Assembly (NCBI GenBank): GCA_900769665.1
Contig: CAAGHL010000044.1
Coordinates: 1 to 52,051 of the forward strand
From: Clostridia bacterium
Lineage (GTDB): Bacteria > Bacillota > Clostridia > Christensenellales > CAG-314
Direction: 5' to 3'
Length of the DNA stretch: 52,051 nt
The translations under genes and the position numbers were made by a program. Positions within the stretch are counted from its first letter, which is position 1, and each line of letters begins with the position of its first letter. Of this stretch, positions 1 through 9,046 are shown piece after piece. Below the pieces are notes generated by a model. The model had not been told where the DNA came from. It saw nothing but the letters and a program-made list of their open reading frames with translations, and did not search any database.

Positions 1-89
1 CGAGGCTTGACCACTATTAGCTTATTGCCTTAGATTACTTATGGCTCTAACTCTAATCGTGCACGCTCAGGTGCCGCAAAAACGCCTTG

Positions 90-229
90 CGCCCTAAAGG
101 CGAGGATTTTTCGATGATTTTTGACGAGATTTAGCCTGCGTGGCAAGGGGTTCTACGGATTATTACACAAGCCGTACTAACGGCTACACCGCGTAAAAGA
201 CCGCCTTTAGGGTTGTTAGTGATAGCCAA
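90..229. repeat. Intergenic repeat family B, copy B1
   Basis: This non-coding stretch downstream of dnaE aligns along most of its length with the inverted copy at 21616-21809. Shared blocks include GGGGTTC, a TACGG block, CTAACGGCTACACCGCG-like sequence and GTTAGTGAT near the right end. An internal inverted repeat pairs CCCTAAAGGCG (about 92-102) with CGCCTTTAGGG (about 203-213). Positions 206-223 recur exactly, inverted, at 17078-17095. The left end is not conserved, so the boundary is approximate. No gene is seen in 1-243. Confidence 0.6.
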
Positions 230-243
230 ATTAACCCTACCGA

Positions 244-3200
244 TTATTTCTCAAAAAATACGACGTTCTTTTCACCCAAAATTAGGTTAAGCTCGTACTG
301 CAAACCCGTGCATTGGCGCACACAACCGTCCAATGCAAAAACTTTGCCTTCCAACTTGATTTTTACGGGGATATTACCCTCGTATTGTTTCAATACGCCG
401 ATGACCTGCTCGAATTTTACATCGTCGCGCTCGTCCATCTTCAGCCACAAAGTCGTGCTGTGTTGCGGCGCGACTTCCGTTGCGGTGCGTTGTTCCGACT
501 GATTGTTGTTGTTTGCGCGCGGGTCGATTACCTCTCGTATGCTGATACGGTAGCTGTCGCGGCTTTCCGACAAACCGCCCTTGACAACCACAAATGCGTC
601 GTCGGCAAACAACGTCTTGTACTTTTCGTACGTTGCGCCGTACAAACCCACTTCCACCGTGTCGTACTTGTCTTCCAACACGCCGAAAGCCATACGTTGG
701 TTGTCCTTGCCCACAACCACTCTTATGTCGTGCAACACGCCGCCCGTCGTGACAAACTTCTTTTCCACGTGGGGCAACACAGGCTCGCCGTCTTCGCTTC
801 CGTCGGGCACGTATTTGGCAATTTCCGACGTATTGAAATCAAAGTGGTACTTTTTGGCAAATTCGTCGTAGTCGTCCAAGGGACTTCCCGTCATATACAG
901 TCCCAACACTTCCTTTTCGAAGGTGTACAGCACCTGCGCGGGGAATTCCTTTTGTTGTTCGTGTTCGGGACGAATGCCCGTTTTCAGGTCGGGCATCATG
1001 TCAAATATGGAAATCTGTCCCGACGCTTGCTTTTTCTTGGTTTCGGCAACCTCGGTAAGTTCCTCGTTGTACCACTGCAACATGTCGGCGCGCGTCCGCT
1101 CGAAACAGTCAAACGCTCCGCCCTTGATTAGGTTTTCCACCATACGCTTGTTGATGAAATCGTAGCAACGCTCGAAAAAGTCCGTCATGTCGGCAAACTC
1201 GCCGTGCGCTCTACGCTCCTCGACGATTTGCTGAACTACCGCAATACCTACGTTTTTGATGCCGCCTAACCCGAAACGCAATGAGCCGTTTTCTACGTGG
1301 AACTCGGCATAACTGCGGTTGATACAGGGAGGCAAAATGTTGATGTTGATGGTCTTGGCGTACTCCATGTACTTTTTTATCTGCGTAATGTCGGTAATAC
1401 GGTTGTTAAGCAACGCACAGATAAACTCCGCAGGGTAGTAGTTTTTGAGCCATGCCGTTTGGTAAGTCACGTATGCGTAGCACGTTGCGTGCGATTTGTT
1501 AAACGCATACTGCGAGAAGTCGTCAAGTTGCTTGTATATTTGCAGTGCGGTTTCCTCAGGAATACCGTTTTTGACGCAACCGGGCACCGTTTCGCCGTTA
1601 GTCCAAGTGCCGCCGTACACAAACAATTGTCCGAGGTCCTTCATCATTTGCGTTTTCTTTTTACTCATGGCGTAACGGACGTTGTCCGCCAATGCCGTCG
1701 AAAAGCCCGCAAGTTTTTTAACAAGTTGCATTACTTGTTCCTGGTAGACGATACAACCGTTGGTTACCGCCAATATGCTTTCCATCGATGGATGTAGATA
1801 ATGTATCTTGCTTTTATCGAATTTGCAATCGATAAAGTCGCCGATGTACTGCATGGGACCGGGACGATACAAGCTGATACCTGCGATGATTTCTTCCAAA
1901 CCGGTAGGTTTCATTTTGCGCATCAAATCGCACATGCCGCCGCTTTCAAGCTGGAAGATACACATGGTGTCGCCCGAAGAAATGAGGTTGAATACGTTTG
2001 GATCGCTGTAATCGTCTTTGTGGAAGTCCACTTTTACGCCGTAGTCCTCGTACACGTAATCGCAAGCCTTTTTGATATCGGTAAGAGTACGCAAACCGAG
2101 GAAGTCCATTTTGAGAAGCCCCAACTGCTCCACTTCGGTCATGTTGTACTGCGTGGTGACGATACCGCCCTTGGCAAGACTACCGCCGTTGGTTTGAAGC
2201 GGCACGTGATCGGCAACCTTCTCGCGGCAGATAACCACGCCTGCGGCATGCATTCCCGTTTGTCGGGGAGAGCCTTCGAGGCGCATGGCAATATCTATCA
2301 GTTTGTGCGTTGCGGGATCGTCGTAGGCTTGTTTGAGTTCCTCGGAAATATAAGTATCCGCTTCCTTTTTGTAAGGTTTCAAACCCAACAAATGTTTGAG
2401 CGTATACTTAAATCCGTCGGGTACCATCTTGGCAAGTCGGTTGGCTTCCGCCACGGAGAATCGCAACACGCGCGCAACGTCCTTAATGGCGTTTTTGGTA
2501 GCCATTGTACCGAAGGTTACTATTTGACACACGTTGTCCATACCGTACTTGCGGTGTACATAGTCGATTACTTCGCCGCGGCGATCCATGCAGAAGTCCA
2601 CGTCGAAGTCGGGCATGGATTTACGTTGCGGATTGAGGAAGCGTTCGAACATCAAATTGAAACGGAACGGTTCCACCTCGGTGATGCCGATAAGGTAGGC
2701 TATTACGCTACCTGCGCCGCTACCGCGCCCCGGTCCGACGGGTATGCCGTTGGTCTTGGCGTAGTTGATAAAGTCCCACACGATTAGGTAGTAATCCACA
2801 AAACCCATACTGCAAATTACGCCGTACTCGTACTCCACGCGTTCGCGTATTTCAGGGGTACAATTCGGGTACTTTTCCTTCATGCCCTTTTCGAGTAAGT
2901 AGCGTAGGTAAGTCGGACTGTCCATTCCGTCGGGCGGCGTGTACAACGGCAACAACTTTTCCTTTCCGAAGTCCACGTTGCACTTTTCGGCAATTTCAAG
3001 AGTGGTTTCCATTGCGTCGGGAAGATTGGGGAACAGCTCCGCCATTTCGTCATAGTTTTTAAGGTAAAACTCGTGTCCCGTAAAGCGCATACGGTCGGGG
3101 TCATCGTAGTACTTGCCCGTTTGTACGCACAGCATGATGTCCTGAATTTCCCAGTCCTCTTTGTTTAGGTAGTGGACGTCGTTGGTAACTACTATTTTTA

Positions 3201-3786
3201 TGTTCAATTCCCTTGCAAGCGCAACAAGTTGCGGCATTACGGCGTCTTCGTCGTCGATACCGTGCTTTTGTATCTCGATGTAGTAGTCCTCGCCGAACAA
3301 TTCCTTAAACTGCAACGCAAGCGCGCGCGCGTCATCGGGACGATCGGCAAGAAACAACCGCGGAAGTTGACCTGCAATACATGCCGACAAGCACACGATA
3401 CCCTCGTGGTACTTGACGAGCGTTTCCCAGTCGATACGCGGCTTGTAGTAGAAACCTTCCACCCAAGCAATGGAGTTTAGGCGGCAAAGATTGTAGTAGC
3501 CGACGTTGTTTTTGGCAAGCAGTACCAAGTGGAAGTACTCTTTATTTTCCGAGCCGGTGCTGTGCAAGTTTTCGCACATGTAAAACTCGCACCCGATAAT
3601 GGGTTTGATACCTGCTGCTTTTGCCGCATTGAGAAATTTCCAAGCGCAGTACATATTGCCGTGGTCGGTGATGGCAACGGCGGGCATTTCGTATTCGTTG
3701 CATTTTGCAAGAAGTTCGTCGATACGCGTTGCGCCGTCAAGAAGGCTGTATTCCGTGTGTAAATGTAAGTGTACAAATGGTTTCAT
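244..3786 (-). CDS. dnaE: DNA polymerase III subunit alpha (DnaE)
   Basis: Replicative C-family DNA polymerase of about 1180 residues, close to the usual DnaE length. The N-terminal PHP domain begins with the HLHLHTEYSLLDG motif. The polymerase core shows PGRGSGAGSV and, at about residue 410, PDFDVDF, which supplies two of the catalytic aspartates; the third lies in MDFLGLRTL. Helix-hairpin and OB-fold regions follow. The chosen ATG at 3786 is preceded by an AAAGGA site and begins directly at the PHP motif. The open frame reaches 3846, but that would overlap whiA and adds no recognisable sequence. The gene lies 40 bases after whiA on the same strand, so it is probably the last gene of the murB-whiA-dnaE unit. 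This is the DnaE type, without the embedded exonuclease of PolC. Confidence 0.97.
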   Translation of the reverse strand: MKPFVHLHLHTEYSLLDGATRIDELLAKCNEYEMPAVAITDHGNMYCAWKFLNAAKAAGIKPIIGCEFYMCENLHSTGSENKEYFHLVLLAKNNVGYYNLCRLNSIAWVEGFYYKPRIDWETLVKYHEGIVCLSACIAGQLPRLFLADRPDDARALALQFKELFGEDYYIEIQKHGIDDEDAVMPQLVALARELNIKIVVTNDVHYLNKEDWEIQDIMLCVQTGKYYDDPDRMRFTGHEFYLKNYDEMAELFPNLPDAMETTLEIAEKCNVDFGKEKLLPLYTPPDGMDSPTYLRYLLEKGMKEKYPNCTPEIRERVEYEYGVICSMGFVDYYLIVWDFINYAKTNGIPVGPGRGSGAGSVIAYLIGITEVEPFRFNLMFERFLNPQRKSMPDFDVDFCMDRRGEVIDYVHRKYGMDNVCQIVTFGTMATKNAIKDVARVLRFSVAEANRLAKMVPDGFKYTLKHLLGLKPYKKEADTYISEELKQAYDDPATHKLIDIAMRLEGSPRQTGMHAAGVVICREKVADHVPLQTNGGSLAKGGIVTTQYNMTEVEQLGLLKMDFLGLRTLTDIKKACDYVYEDYGVKVDFHKDDYSDPNVFNLISSGDTMCIFQLESGGMCDLMRKMKPTGLEEIIAGISLYRPGPMQYIGDFIDCKFDKSKIHYLHPSMESILAVTNGCIVYQEQVMQLVKKLAGFSTALADNVRYAMSKKKTQMMKDLGQLFVYGGTWTNGETVPGCVKNGIPEETALQIYKQLDDFSQYAFNKSHATCYAYVTYQTAWLKNYYPAEFICALLNNRITDITQIKKYMEYAKTININILPPCINRSYAEFHVENGSLRFGLGGIKNVGIAVVQQIVEERRAHGEFADMTDFFERCYDFINKRMVENLIKGGAFDCFERTRADMLQWYNEELTEVAETKKKQASGQISIFDMMPDLKTGIRPEHEQQKEFPAQVLYTFEKEVLGLYMTGSPLDDYDEFAKKYHFDFNTSEIAKYVPDGSEDGEPVLPHVEKKFVTTGGVLHDIRVVVGKDNQRMAFGVLEDKYDTVEVGLYGATYEKYKTLFADDAFVVVKGGLSESRDSYRISIREVIDPRANNNNQSEQRTATEVAPQHSTTLWLKMDERDDVKFEQVIGVLKQYEGNIPVKIKLEGKVFALDGCVRQCTGLQYELNLILGEKNVVFFEK

Positions 3787-3826
3787 CGTAATTCCTTTGT
3801 AGGGTTTGTCCGTGTGTAGTAGTATG

Positions 3827-4774
3827 TTACCGCTGTTGCTCGGCAATGGTTACAAGCTTTGCGAGGCGGTGATTTGCGCCGCTTTTGCTTATGCCTAATT
3901 TGGCGGCAAGCTCGTCGAGGGTTGCCTCGGGGTTTTCCTCGCGAGCAATGACAATTTCCTTCAGTTGCGGAGTCAGTCCTTCAAACAATCCGCGTTTGCG
4001 TATGGTGGCAATTGCCGCAAGTTGGCGTTCGCCTGCGTTTACGCTTTTGTCGATGTTTGCCGCAATGCAGTTGCGTTGGCGGTTTGCAGTGTTGCGTAAA
4101 CTCCGCCCGATGATGACGTTTTCCAACTTGAGTTTTGCCGACATGGCATTGACATACACCAAAAAATCGGCAATAGCTTCGCTGTCCTTGACGTACAAAA
4201 TGGCAATGTTCTTGCGCATGGCAAAACGGAAGGGGATTTCGGCGTAGCAATCCTTGACGGCAAGCGCAAAGTCCACGTCGGAAAAGCGAATTTCCGTGTG
4301 ATAGCGTGCGCCGGATGTGTTTTCGCCGACATCGCTGTCCACGACGGGTATAACCACCGACCCTGCCGCAAGCAACAAACCTTGCATAAAGGCACGTTTG
4401 CAACAGTCGCTTTTGGGCAGTAGCGACTTGACGTCGCCGTTTAGGTGCACCGAACCTTCCTCGTCGCGGTAGGTAAGCTCGAGTTTTGCGCCGATGGCGT
4501 TGTTGAACTCGCAGGTGTACACCGCCGCACCCTTGGCGTTTGGGTTGGAGGACTGAATTTCGCTGTTGACGTTCAACACGTCCTTGGCAAGCGTTTGGCA
4601 AAATGTCAGTAGCTCGTAGTTGTCGCTTTCGATGGAGAAGTAGAAGCCGTCGAAGTTTAGTTCCAACGAGCCGATTGCCTTGACGACGGCAGTCAAAAAC
4701 GAGGTTGCGCAACAACCCTTGATTTTACGTATGTTTTTCAGTACTTCCGTCTTGACCGTTTGGGAAAATGTCAT
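3827..4774 (-). CDS. whiA: WhiA family DNA-binding protein
   Basis: A 315-residue protein of the WhiA family, found throughout Gram-positive bacteria and linked to cell division, sporulation and chromosome segregation. It has the N-terminal MTFSQTVKTEVLKNI segment, the degenerate LAGLIDADG homing-endonuclease-like middle part (KRAFMQGLLLAAGSV) and a C-terminal helix-turn-helix (LDELAAKLGISKSGANHRL). Its 5' end overlaps the 3' end of murB by 50 bases, which implies coupled expression. In many Firmicutes rapZ and yvcK lie between murB and whiA; both are missing here. Confidence 0.96.
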   Translation of the reverse strand: MTFSQTVKTEVLKNIRKIKGCCATSFLTAVVKAIGSLELNFDGFYFSIESDNYELLTFCQTLAKDVLNVNSEIQSSNPNAKGAAVYTCEFNNAIGAKLELTYRDEEGSVHLNGDVKSLLPKSDCCKRAFMQGLLLAAGSVVIPVVDSDVGENTSGARYHTEIRFSDVDFALAVKDCYAEIPFRFAMRKNIAILYVKDSEAIADFLVYVNAMSAKLKLENVIIGRSLRNTANRQRNCIAANIDKSVNAGERQLAAIATIRKRGLFEGLTPQLKEIVIAREENPEATLDELAAKLGISKSGANHRLAKLVTIAEQQR

Positions 4775-5720
4775 TGTTTACTTCCTCGTAGTAGCTCGGC
4801 ACGGTAGGCGGCTCGCCGTCGAAGTTGACTAGCGACACCTCTACTTGCGCATCCAAACCAAACTCCTCTCGGAGCAATCGTTGCTCGTATCGTAAGATAT
4901 AGTATATATCTTTTGAGGTGGCTTTGTCAATGTTTATGACGAAACCCGCGTGCTTTTTTGATACCGCCCCACCGCCGTGACGAAAGCCGCGAAGCCCTGC
5001 CACGTCCAAGTACAGCGACAACGGCTCGACGTCGTGATACAGCATACTGCCTGCCGACTGTTCGCCGAGCGGTTGCGTTGCGGACTTTAGTGCGTACATG
5101 TCCGCAAAGGTGCGAGAAACCGCCTCGGGAGTGCTTGCCGCAAAGCGCATCGTAGCACGCAAAACAACCATACCGCATTGCTTAAACACGCTACTGCGCT
5201 TGGCAAAACCGCACTCCGGCAAATCGAAACGCCGTATCTTGCCGCCGTCGTACGCCACCACCGACGTGACCACGCTTGCCGTATCTTGCCCATAACAGCC
5301 TGCGTTGCCACGTACAGCCGCACCCACAGTGGACGGAATACAGCCGAGAAATTCTCCGCCGCCTAGCCCCATGCGCCGCAACAAAGCAAATACTTTGGCG
5401 GTGTTTGCGCCGCAATCGGCAGTGACGGTATTGTCGATTACTTCCACCGTGCGACACAGCTTGGTACACACCGCAACGCCGTCGTAGTAGCCGTCGCCGG
5501 CAAGCAAATTACTGCCGTTGCCGACCACCGTGTATGGTTCGGAAAGGTCATTTAACGTACGAAGCACGGCAACGAGTTTGTCAACGGAATCGGGGCAAAT
5601 GACAAGCTTTATTCTGCCGCCGCAACGCAGTGTAGTAAGCTCGGCAAAGGTTTTGTTTTGCACGCAATCAACGCCGAGATTTTGCATTGTTTGTCGCAAA
5701 ATTTTGATACCGTTAGCCAT
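4725..5720 (-). CDS. murB: UDP-N-acetylenolpyruvoylglucosamine reductase (MurB)
   Basis: Flavoenzyme that reduces UDP-GlcNAc-enolpyruvate to UDP-MurNAc with NADPH, the second committed step of peptidoglycan synthesis, in the cytoplasm. The FAD-binding region is visible as TTLRCGG, GNGSNLLAGDG and GCIPSTVGAAVRGNAGCYG. The proton-donor serine region is SAGSMLY and the C-terminal glutamate is in LDAQVEVSLVN. At 331 residues it is slightly longer than the usual short Gram-positive form. The start overlaps the end of the upstream gene by 8 bases and its end overlaps whiA by 50, so the three genes are packed in one unit. Confidence 0.95.
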   Translation of the reverse strand: MANGIKILRQTMQNLGVDCVQNKTFAELTTLRCGGRIKLVICPDSVDKLVAVLRTLNDLSEPYTVVGNGSNLLAGDGYYDGVAVCTKLCRTVEVIDNTVTADCGANTAKVFALLRRMGLGGGEFLGCIPSTVGAAVRGNAGCYGQDTASVVTSVVAYDGGKIRRFDLPECGFAKRSSVFKQCGMVVLRATMRFAASTPEAVSRTFADMYALKSATQPLGEQSAGSMLYHDVEPLSLYLDVAGLRGFRHGGGAVSKKHAGFVINIDKATSKDIYYILRYEQRLLREEFGLDAQVEVSLVNFDGEPPTVPSYYEEVNNDIFPNGQDGSTEKHT

Positions 5721-6873
5721 TTTTGCTTACCTCAAGCCCCTTGACGGCGTCGGCACGTTGCTTAGCGACGGACTCCGTCGGAGCAAACACATTGGGTACG
5801 TAAGCACGGGTTACGCCCTCGGCGCAAAGGCGGTAGGTGTCGTCGGTGTAGACTGCCGCACCCGTCGGCGAAAACAGCGCAAGGTCGACAAGGGTAGCTT
5901 GCACTTCCGCTGAAGTAAGATATGTCGCAAAAGTTTCCGCGGCGACTCTATTTGCCGATTGCTTACCCACTGCGACATACTGCACAAGGTCAGTGTACCC
6001 GATTAGCGGCACTATCGCCAATGGCTCGATTTTGCCGTCCGCCTCTCGCTTGCGCAAGCGGTACAAATCCCGTTGCGTGCCAAGTAAAGTTACAGCGGAT
6101 TTGTGTGACACAAAAGCCTCGTAAGCGCGGTACTGCGTGACGTTTTCCGACAAATTTGTCACATTGCCTCGACAACCGTCGGTAAGCAATGCCGTCAGAG
6201 GACTGTTGCTTTGTGTAAATCCGCACACCATCGGCGACAGCGTGACGGTGTTTTTGCCGATTTTGCGTGTGACGGTTTTGGTAAGACACTCCTGTTTCAA
6301 CCGTTCCTCGGCAAGCTCGCTGCTGCGACTAAACAACAAATACGCACCGCAGTAGTAGGCGTTGGCGTACACGACGTTGCCCACCGTTGCGCTTTGCCGC
6401 ATGTTGTCCGGCATGTCGCGCGCCGCATTTGTAGGGGCAAGATAGGGCAACAGCGTCGCGCCCGTTCCGCGAGAAAAACTGACCATATCAAACGTTTCCC
6501 CTGCCGACAACTTATCCGTGGCTTGTTCCGCAGTAAGCGTAGTCACGTGCACATACAAACCTTTGTTTTTCGCCTCGAACTTTGCCGCACACGCCGTAAG
6601 CCAACTTTGCCTACTGCCAACACCACCCTCGAAACACTCGATGTTCCACATCTCCAACACGCCTTTGTAGGTAACGCTTTCCTGCGTCAAATACGGCTTT
6701 GTCGGCAATTTCGGCAAAATGTAAAACAACGTGGCAGCGACAAACACGCACAACATTGTCACTCCTACAAATCGCCTAAAACCTTGCAAGAAGCCTTCTT
6801 TTAATATTCGCTTTTTGTCGACTTTGCTTTGCTTTGCACCTTTATTGTCGGGTTTTACAATCTTGTATTTCAA
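5713..6873 (-). CDS. Membrane-anchored solute-binding-like protein
   Basis: A 386-residue protein starting at TTG, preceded by an AAGAGGTG ribosome site 7 bases upstream. A basic N-terminus is followed by one transmembrane helix at about residues 36-53 and then an extracellular part. That part resembles the fold and rhythm of family 1 extracellular solute-binding proteins (an LEMWNIECFEGGVGSRQSW opening, a GETFDMVSFSRGTG segment, and a late segment on residence of substrate). It is anchored by a helix and not by a lipobox. It overlaps murB by 8 bases, so it is cotranscribed with cell-wall and division genes. A role in the envelope is an inference; no ligand can be named. Confidence 0.7.
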   Translation of the reverse strand: MKYKIVKPDNKGAKQSKVDKKRILKEGFLQGFRRFVGVTMLCVFVAATLFYILPKLPTKPYLTQESVTYKGVLEMWNIECFEGGVGSRQSWLTACAAKFEAKNKGLYVHVTTLTAEQATDKLSAGETFDMVSFSRGTGATLLPYLAPTNAARDMPDNMRQSATVGNVVYANAYYCGAYLLFSRSSELAEERLKQECLTKTVTRKIGKNTVTLSPMVCGFTQSNSPLTALLTDGCRGNVTNLSENVTQYRAYEAFVSHKSAVTLLGTQRDLYRLRKREADGKIEPLAIVPLIGYTDLVQYVAVGKQSANRVAAETFATYLTSAEVQATLVDLALFSPTGAAVYTDDTYRLCAEGVTRAYVPNVFAPTESVAKQRADAVKGLEVSKNG

Positions 6874-6965
6874 AATACACCTCTTTTTATTATATCGACC
6901 TACGCCGCGTTTTTTCCGTACGCCGACAAATTTTGTAAAAACACGATAAAAAACACAAATGGGTA

Positions 6966-6994
6966 TTTACTTTGTAGAAAATATACTTTATAAT
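6966..6994 (+). promoter_or_regulatory. Promoter of the GPH transporter gene
   Basis: A TTTACT -35 box and a perfect TATAAT -10 box (6989-6994) are separated by 17 bases. They lie about 80 bases before the transporter ATG. Confidence 0.6.
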
Positions 6995-7004
6995 ATATTG
7001 GTGA

Positions 7005-7044
7005 GCGTCCTTCGCCCTGCTAAAATTGCGTTAGACAAGGACGC
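7005..7044 (+). promoter_or_regulatory. Leader hairpin before the transporter gene
   Basis: Perfect 8-base inverted repeat GCGTCCTT / AAGGACGC with a 24-base loop. It lies in the untranslated leader between the predicted promoter and the AAAGGA ribosome site. It could be an operator or an RNA structure; nothing further supports either. Confidence 0.35.
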
Positions 7045-7073
7045 CGACATAAAAACAATAAAGGAAAACGACA

Positions 7074-8810
7074 ATGAAACTAAATTACAAACGTACCGTA
7101 TTTGTCGGGTTTGCTTTCTTCCTCATTTGCGCGTTTTGGCAAGCCTACGACGCCATAGTGCCGCTGATGTTGACAAACAAATTCGGACTGAACCAAGGCG
7201 CAAGCGGAATCATCATGTCGCTGGATAACATACTTGCGTTGTTTATGTTGCCGCTGTTCGGCGCACTGTCGGACAAATCCAAAAGCCGCTACGGCAAGCG
7301 CACTCCCTACATTGTGGCAGGCACGCTGTGCGCAATCGTGTGCTTTGTGGGCTTGACATTTGTCGACCAAGCGCAACTAGCCAAGGTGACTGCGGATAAG
7401 CAACAATTGTGGAACTACGCCAACACCATGAGCGTGGAATACAAGGAAAACGACAGCGTGATAAACGCCGACGCCAAGACGGACATAGTGCTAAACGACT
7501 ACGCGGCGCGGATGTTTTACAACGCCGACTACGCTTCCCTGACCGAAGATCAAAAGCAGGAATTGGTGACAAAGTACGTTGCGTTGACCTACGACAACGT
7601 GTACACCTACAACAAGGAAACAAACACCTACAACGTGTACGCAAGTAAAGCCGACGTGCCAAGTACCGAGCGGTCGTCCAACGCATACGTTGCGCTTGTC
7701 AGCTCGGCGGAAAACCTGTACGCGCACAACGTGACTAGCGGAAACGTGTGGACGTTGGTGCTGTTTATCGTGTTGCTGTTGGCTACGCTTATATCCATGG
7801 CGGTGTTCCGCTCCCCTGCGGTTGCGCTGATGCCCGACGTTACGGTTAAACCGCTCAGAAGTAAAGCTAACGCCGTAATCAACCTTATGGGTACGGCAGG
7901 CGGAATACTGGTGTTGCTACTCGGTATCGTGTTTGGTACGGGCAAGGTGCAAAACCAAATGATGCCCTACACGGGCTACGTTGCCGCAGTGTGCGGAGTA
8001 ATGGCGGTTGCGTTGGTTATATTTATCCTTACCGTGCGTGAGCCGGCATGGAACGCCGAAATGCTTGCCGCACAAGAGGAGCTTGACAAAGCCGACCCCG
8101 AGGAGCAAGCCGAAGCGGTGACGGAAGTTGCCGACCAAGAAAACTCCAACGAAATTGCCGAAGTGAAACCTGCCGCCGCAACAAGCGACAAGTTGCCCAA
8201 GGAAAAGTTGCGCAGTTTGATACTGATACTGGCTTCCGTCGCATTGTGGTTTATCGGGTACAACGCCATCACAAGCAAGTACTCGGTGTACGCAGTAAAC
8301 GAACTCGGCGCCGACTACAACACCACTTTGCTTATTGCGCAAGCCGCCGCCGTCGTGGCGTACATCCCCGTAGGCATGATTGCAAGCAAGCTAGGGCGCA
8401 AACGCACGATACTTATCGGCATTGCAATGCTGACGTTGGCTTTTTTCGGCGGTAGCTTTATTACGGACAAATCGCCGTCTTGGCTAATAACCGTATTGTT
8501 TGCACTTGCAGGTATTGCTTGGGCGACAATCAACGTCAACAGCTTCCCCATGGTTGTGGAATTGGCGCAAGGCAGTACAATAGGCAAATATACCGGCTAC
8601 TACTACACGGCAAGTATGGCGGCACAAATCGTCACGCCGATACTGTCGGGATACTTGATGCAGGCGTTTGGCACAATGCGATTGCTGTTCCCCTACGGTA
8701 CGTTGTTTGTAGCGTTGTCCTTTGTGACAATGCTGTTTGTTAAGCACGGTGACAGTCGTCCCGAACAACCCAAGGACAAAATGGAAATGTTGGCAGGGGC
8801 GGATGATTAA
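7074..8810 (+). CDS. MFS sugar transporter of the GPH/SLC45 type
   Basis: A 578-residue integral membrane protein, probably a cation-coupled glycoside symporter. Hydrophobic segments are spaced as in 12-helix MFS proteins. The loop after helix 2 carries the family motif (GALSDKSKSRYGKRTPY). Two insertions stand out. A polar segment of about 125 residues between helices 3 and 4 should face outside by the positive-inside rule. An acidic cytoplasmic linker of about 60 residues (335-395) joins the two halves. The promoter and a good AAAGGA site define the start. It is monocistronic and ends at a bidirectional terminator shared with the M14 gene. The substrate cannot be read from sequence. Confidence 0.85.
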   Translation: MKLNYKRTVFVGFAFFLICAFWQAYDAIVPLMLTNKFGLNQGASGIIMSLDNILALFMLPLFGALSDKSKSRYGKRTPYIVAGTLCAIVCFVGLTFVDQAQLAKVTADKQQLWNYANTMSVEYKENDSVINADAKTDIVLNDYAARMFYNADYASLTEDQKQELVTKYVALTYDNVYTYNKETNTYNVYASKADVPSTERSSNAYVALVSSAENLYAHNVTSGNVWTLVLFIVLLLATLISMAVFRSPAVALMPDVTVKPLRSKANAVINLMGTAGGILVLLLGIVFGTGKVQNQMMPYTGYVAAVCGVMAVALVIFILTVREPAWNAEMLAAQEELDKADPEEQAEAVTEVADQENSNEIAEVKPAAATSDKLPKEKLRSLILILASVALWFIGYNAITSKYSVYAVNELGADYNTTLLIAQAAAVVAYIPVGMIASKLGRKRTILIGIAMLTLAFFGGSFITDKSPSWLITVLFALAGIAWATINVNSFPMVVELAQGSTIGKYTGYYYTASMAAQIVTPILSGYLMQAFGTMRLLFPYGTLFVALSFVTMLFVKHGDSRPEQPKDKMEMLAGADD

Positions 8811-9014
8811 GGCAAGTAATGTGCGCAATCGGTGACGTTTACGCAACTTGCAAGCTAAGGTCAAAGGACTTTATTGCAAAGTAACAATACACGACAAGTA
8901 ATGGCGAGTAAAAAAGTGATAATGTTTAAGCATTTAACACATTTACAAGCAAAAATGTTGACAAATTTCATATACGTGTTGAAAATTTTTGGACAAACTT
9001 ACATTACAAAGCGA

Positions 9015-9045
9015 AAGGTGCGGTATCCAATCCGCACCTTTTTTC
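9015..9045. terminator. Bidirectional terminator between converging genes
   Basis: Stem AAGGTGCGG / CCGCACCTT with an 8-base loop is followed by a T run on the plus strand. A-rich sequence on the other side lets it serve the converging M14 gene less strongly. It lies between the transporter and the peptidase. Confidence 0.85.
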
Positions 9046-9046
9046 T

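Noticed and set aside
3787..3846. N-terminal extension of DnaE
   Set aside because: The extra 20 residues overlap whiA, do not resemble DnaE and have a poorer start site than ATG at 3786.
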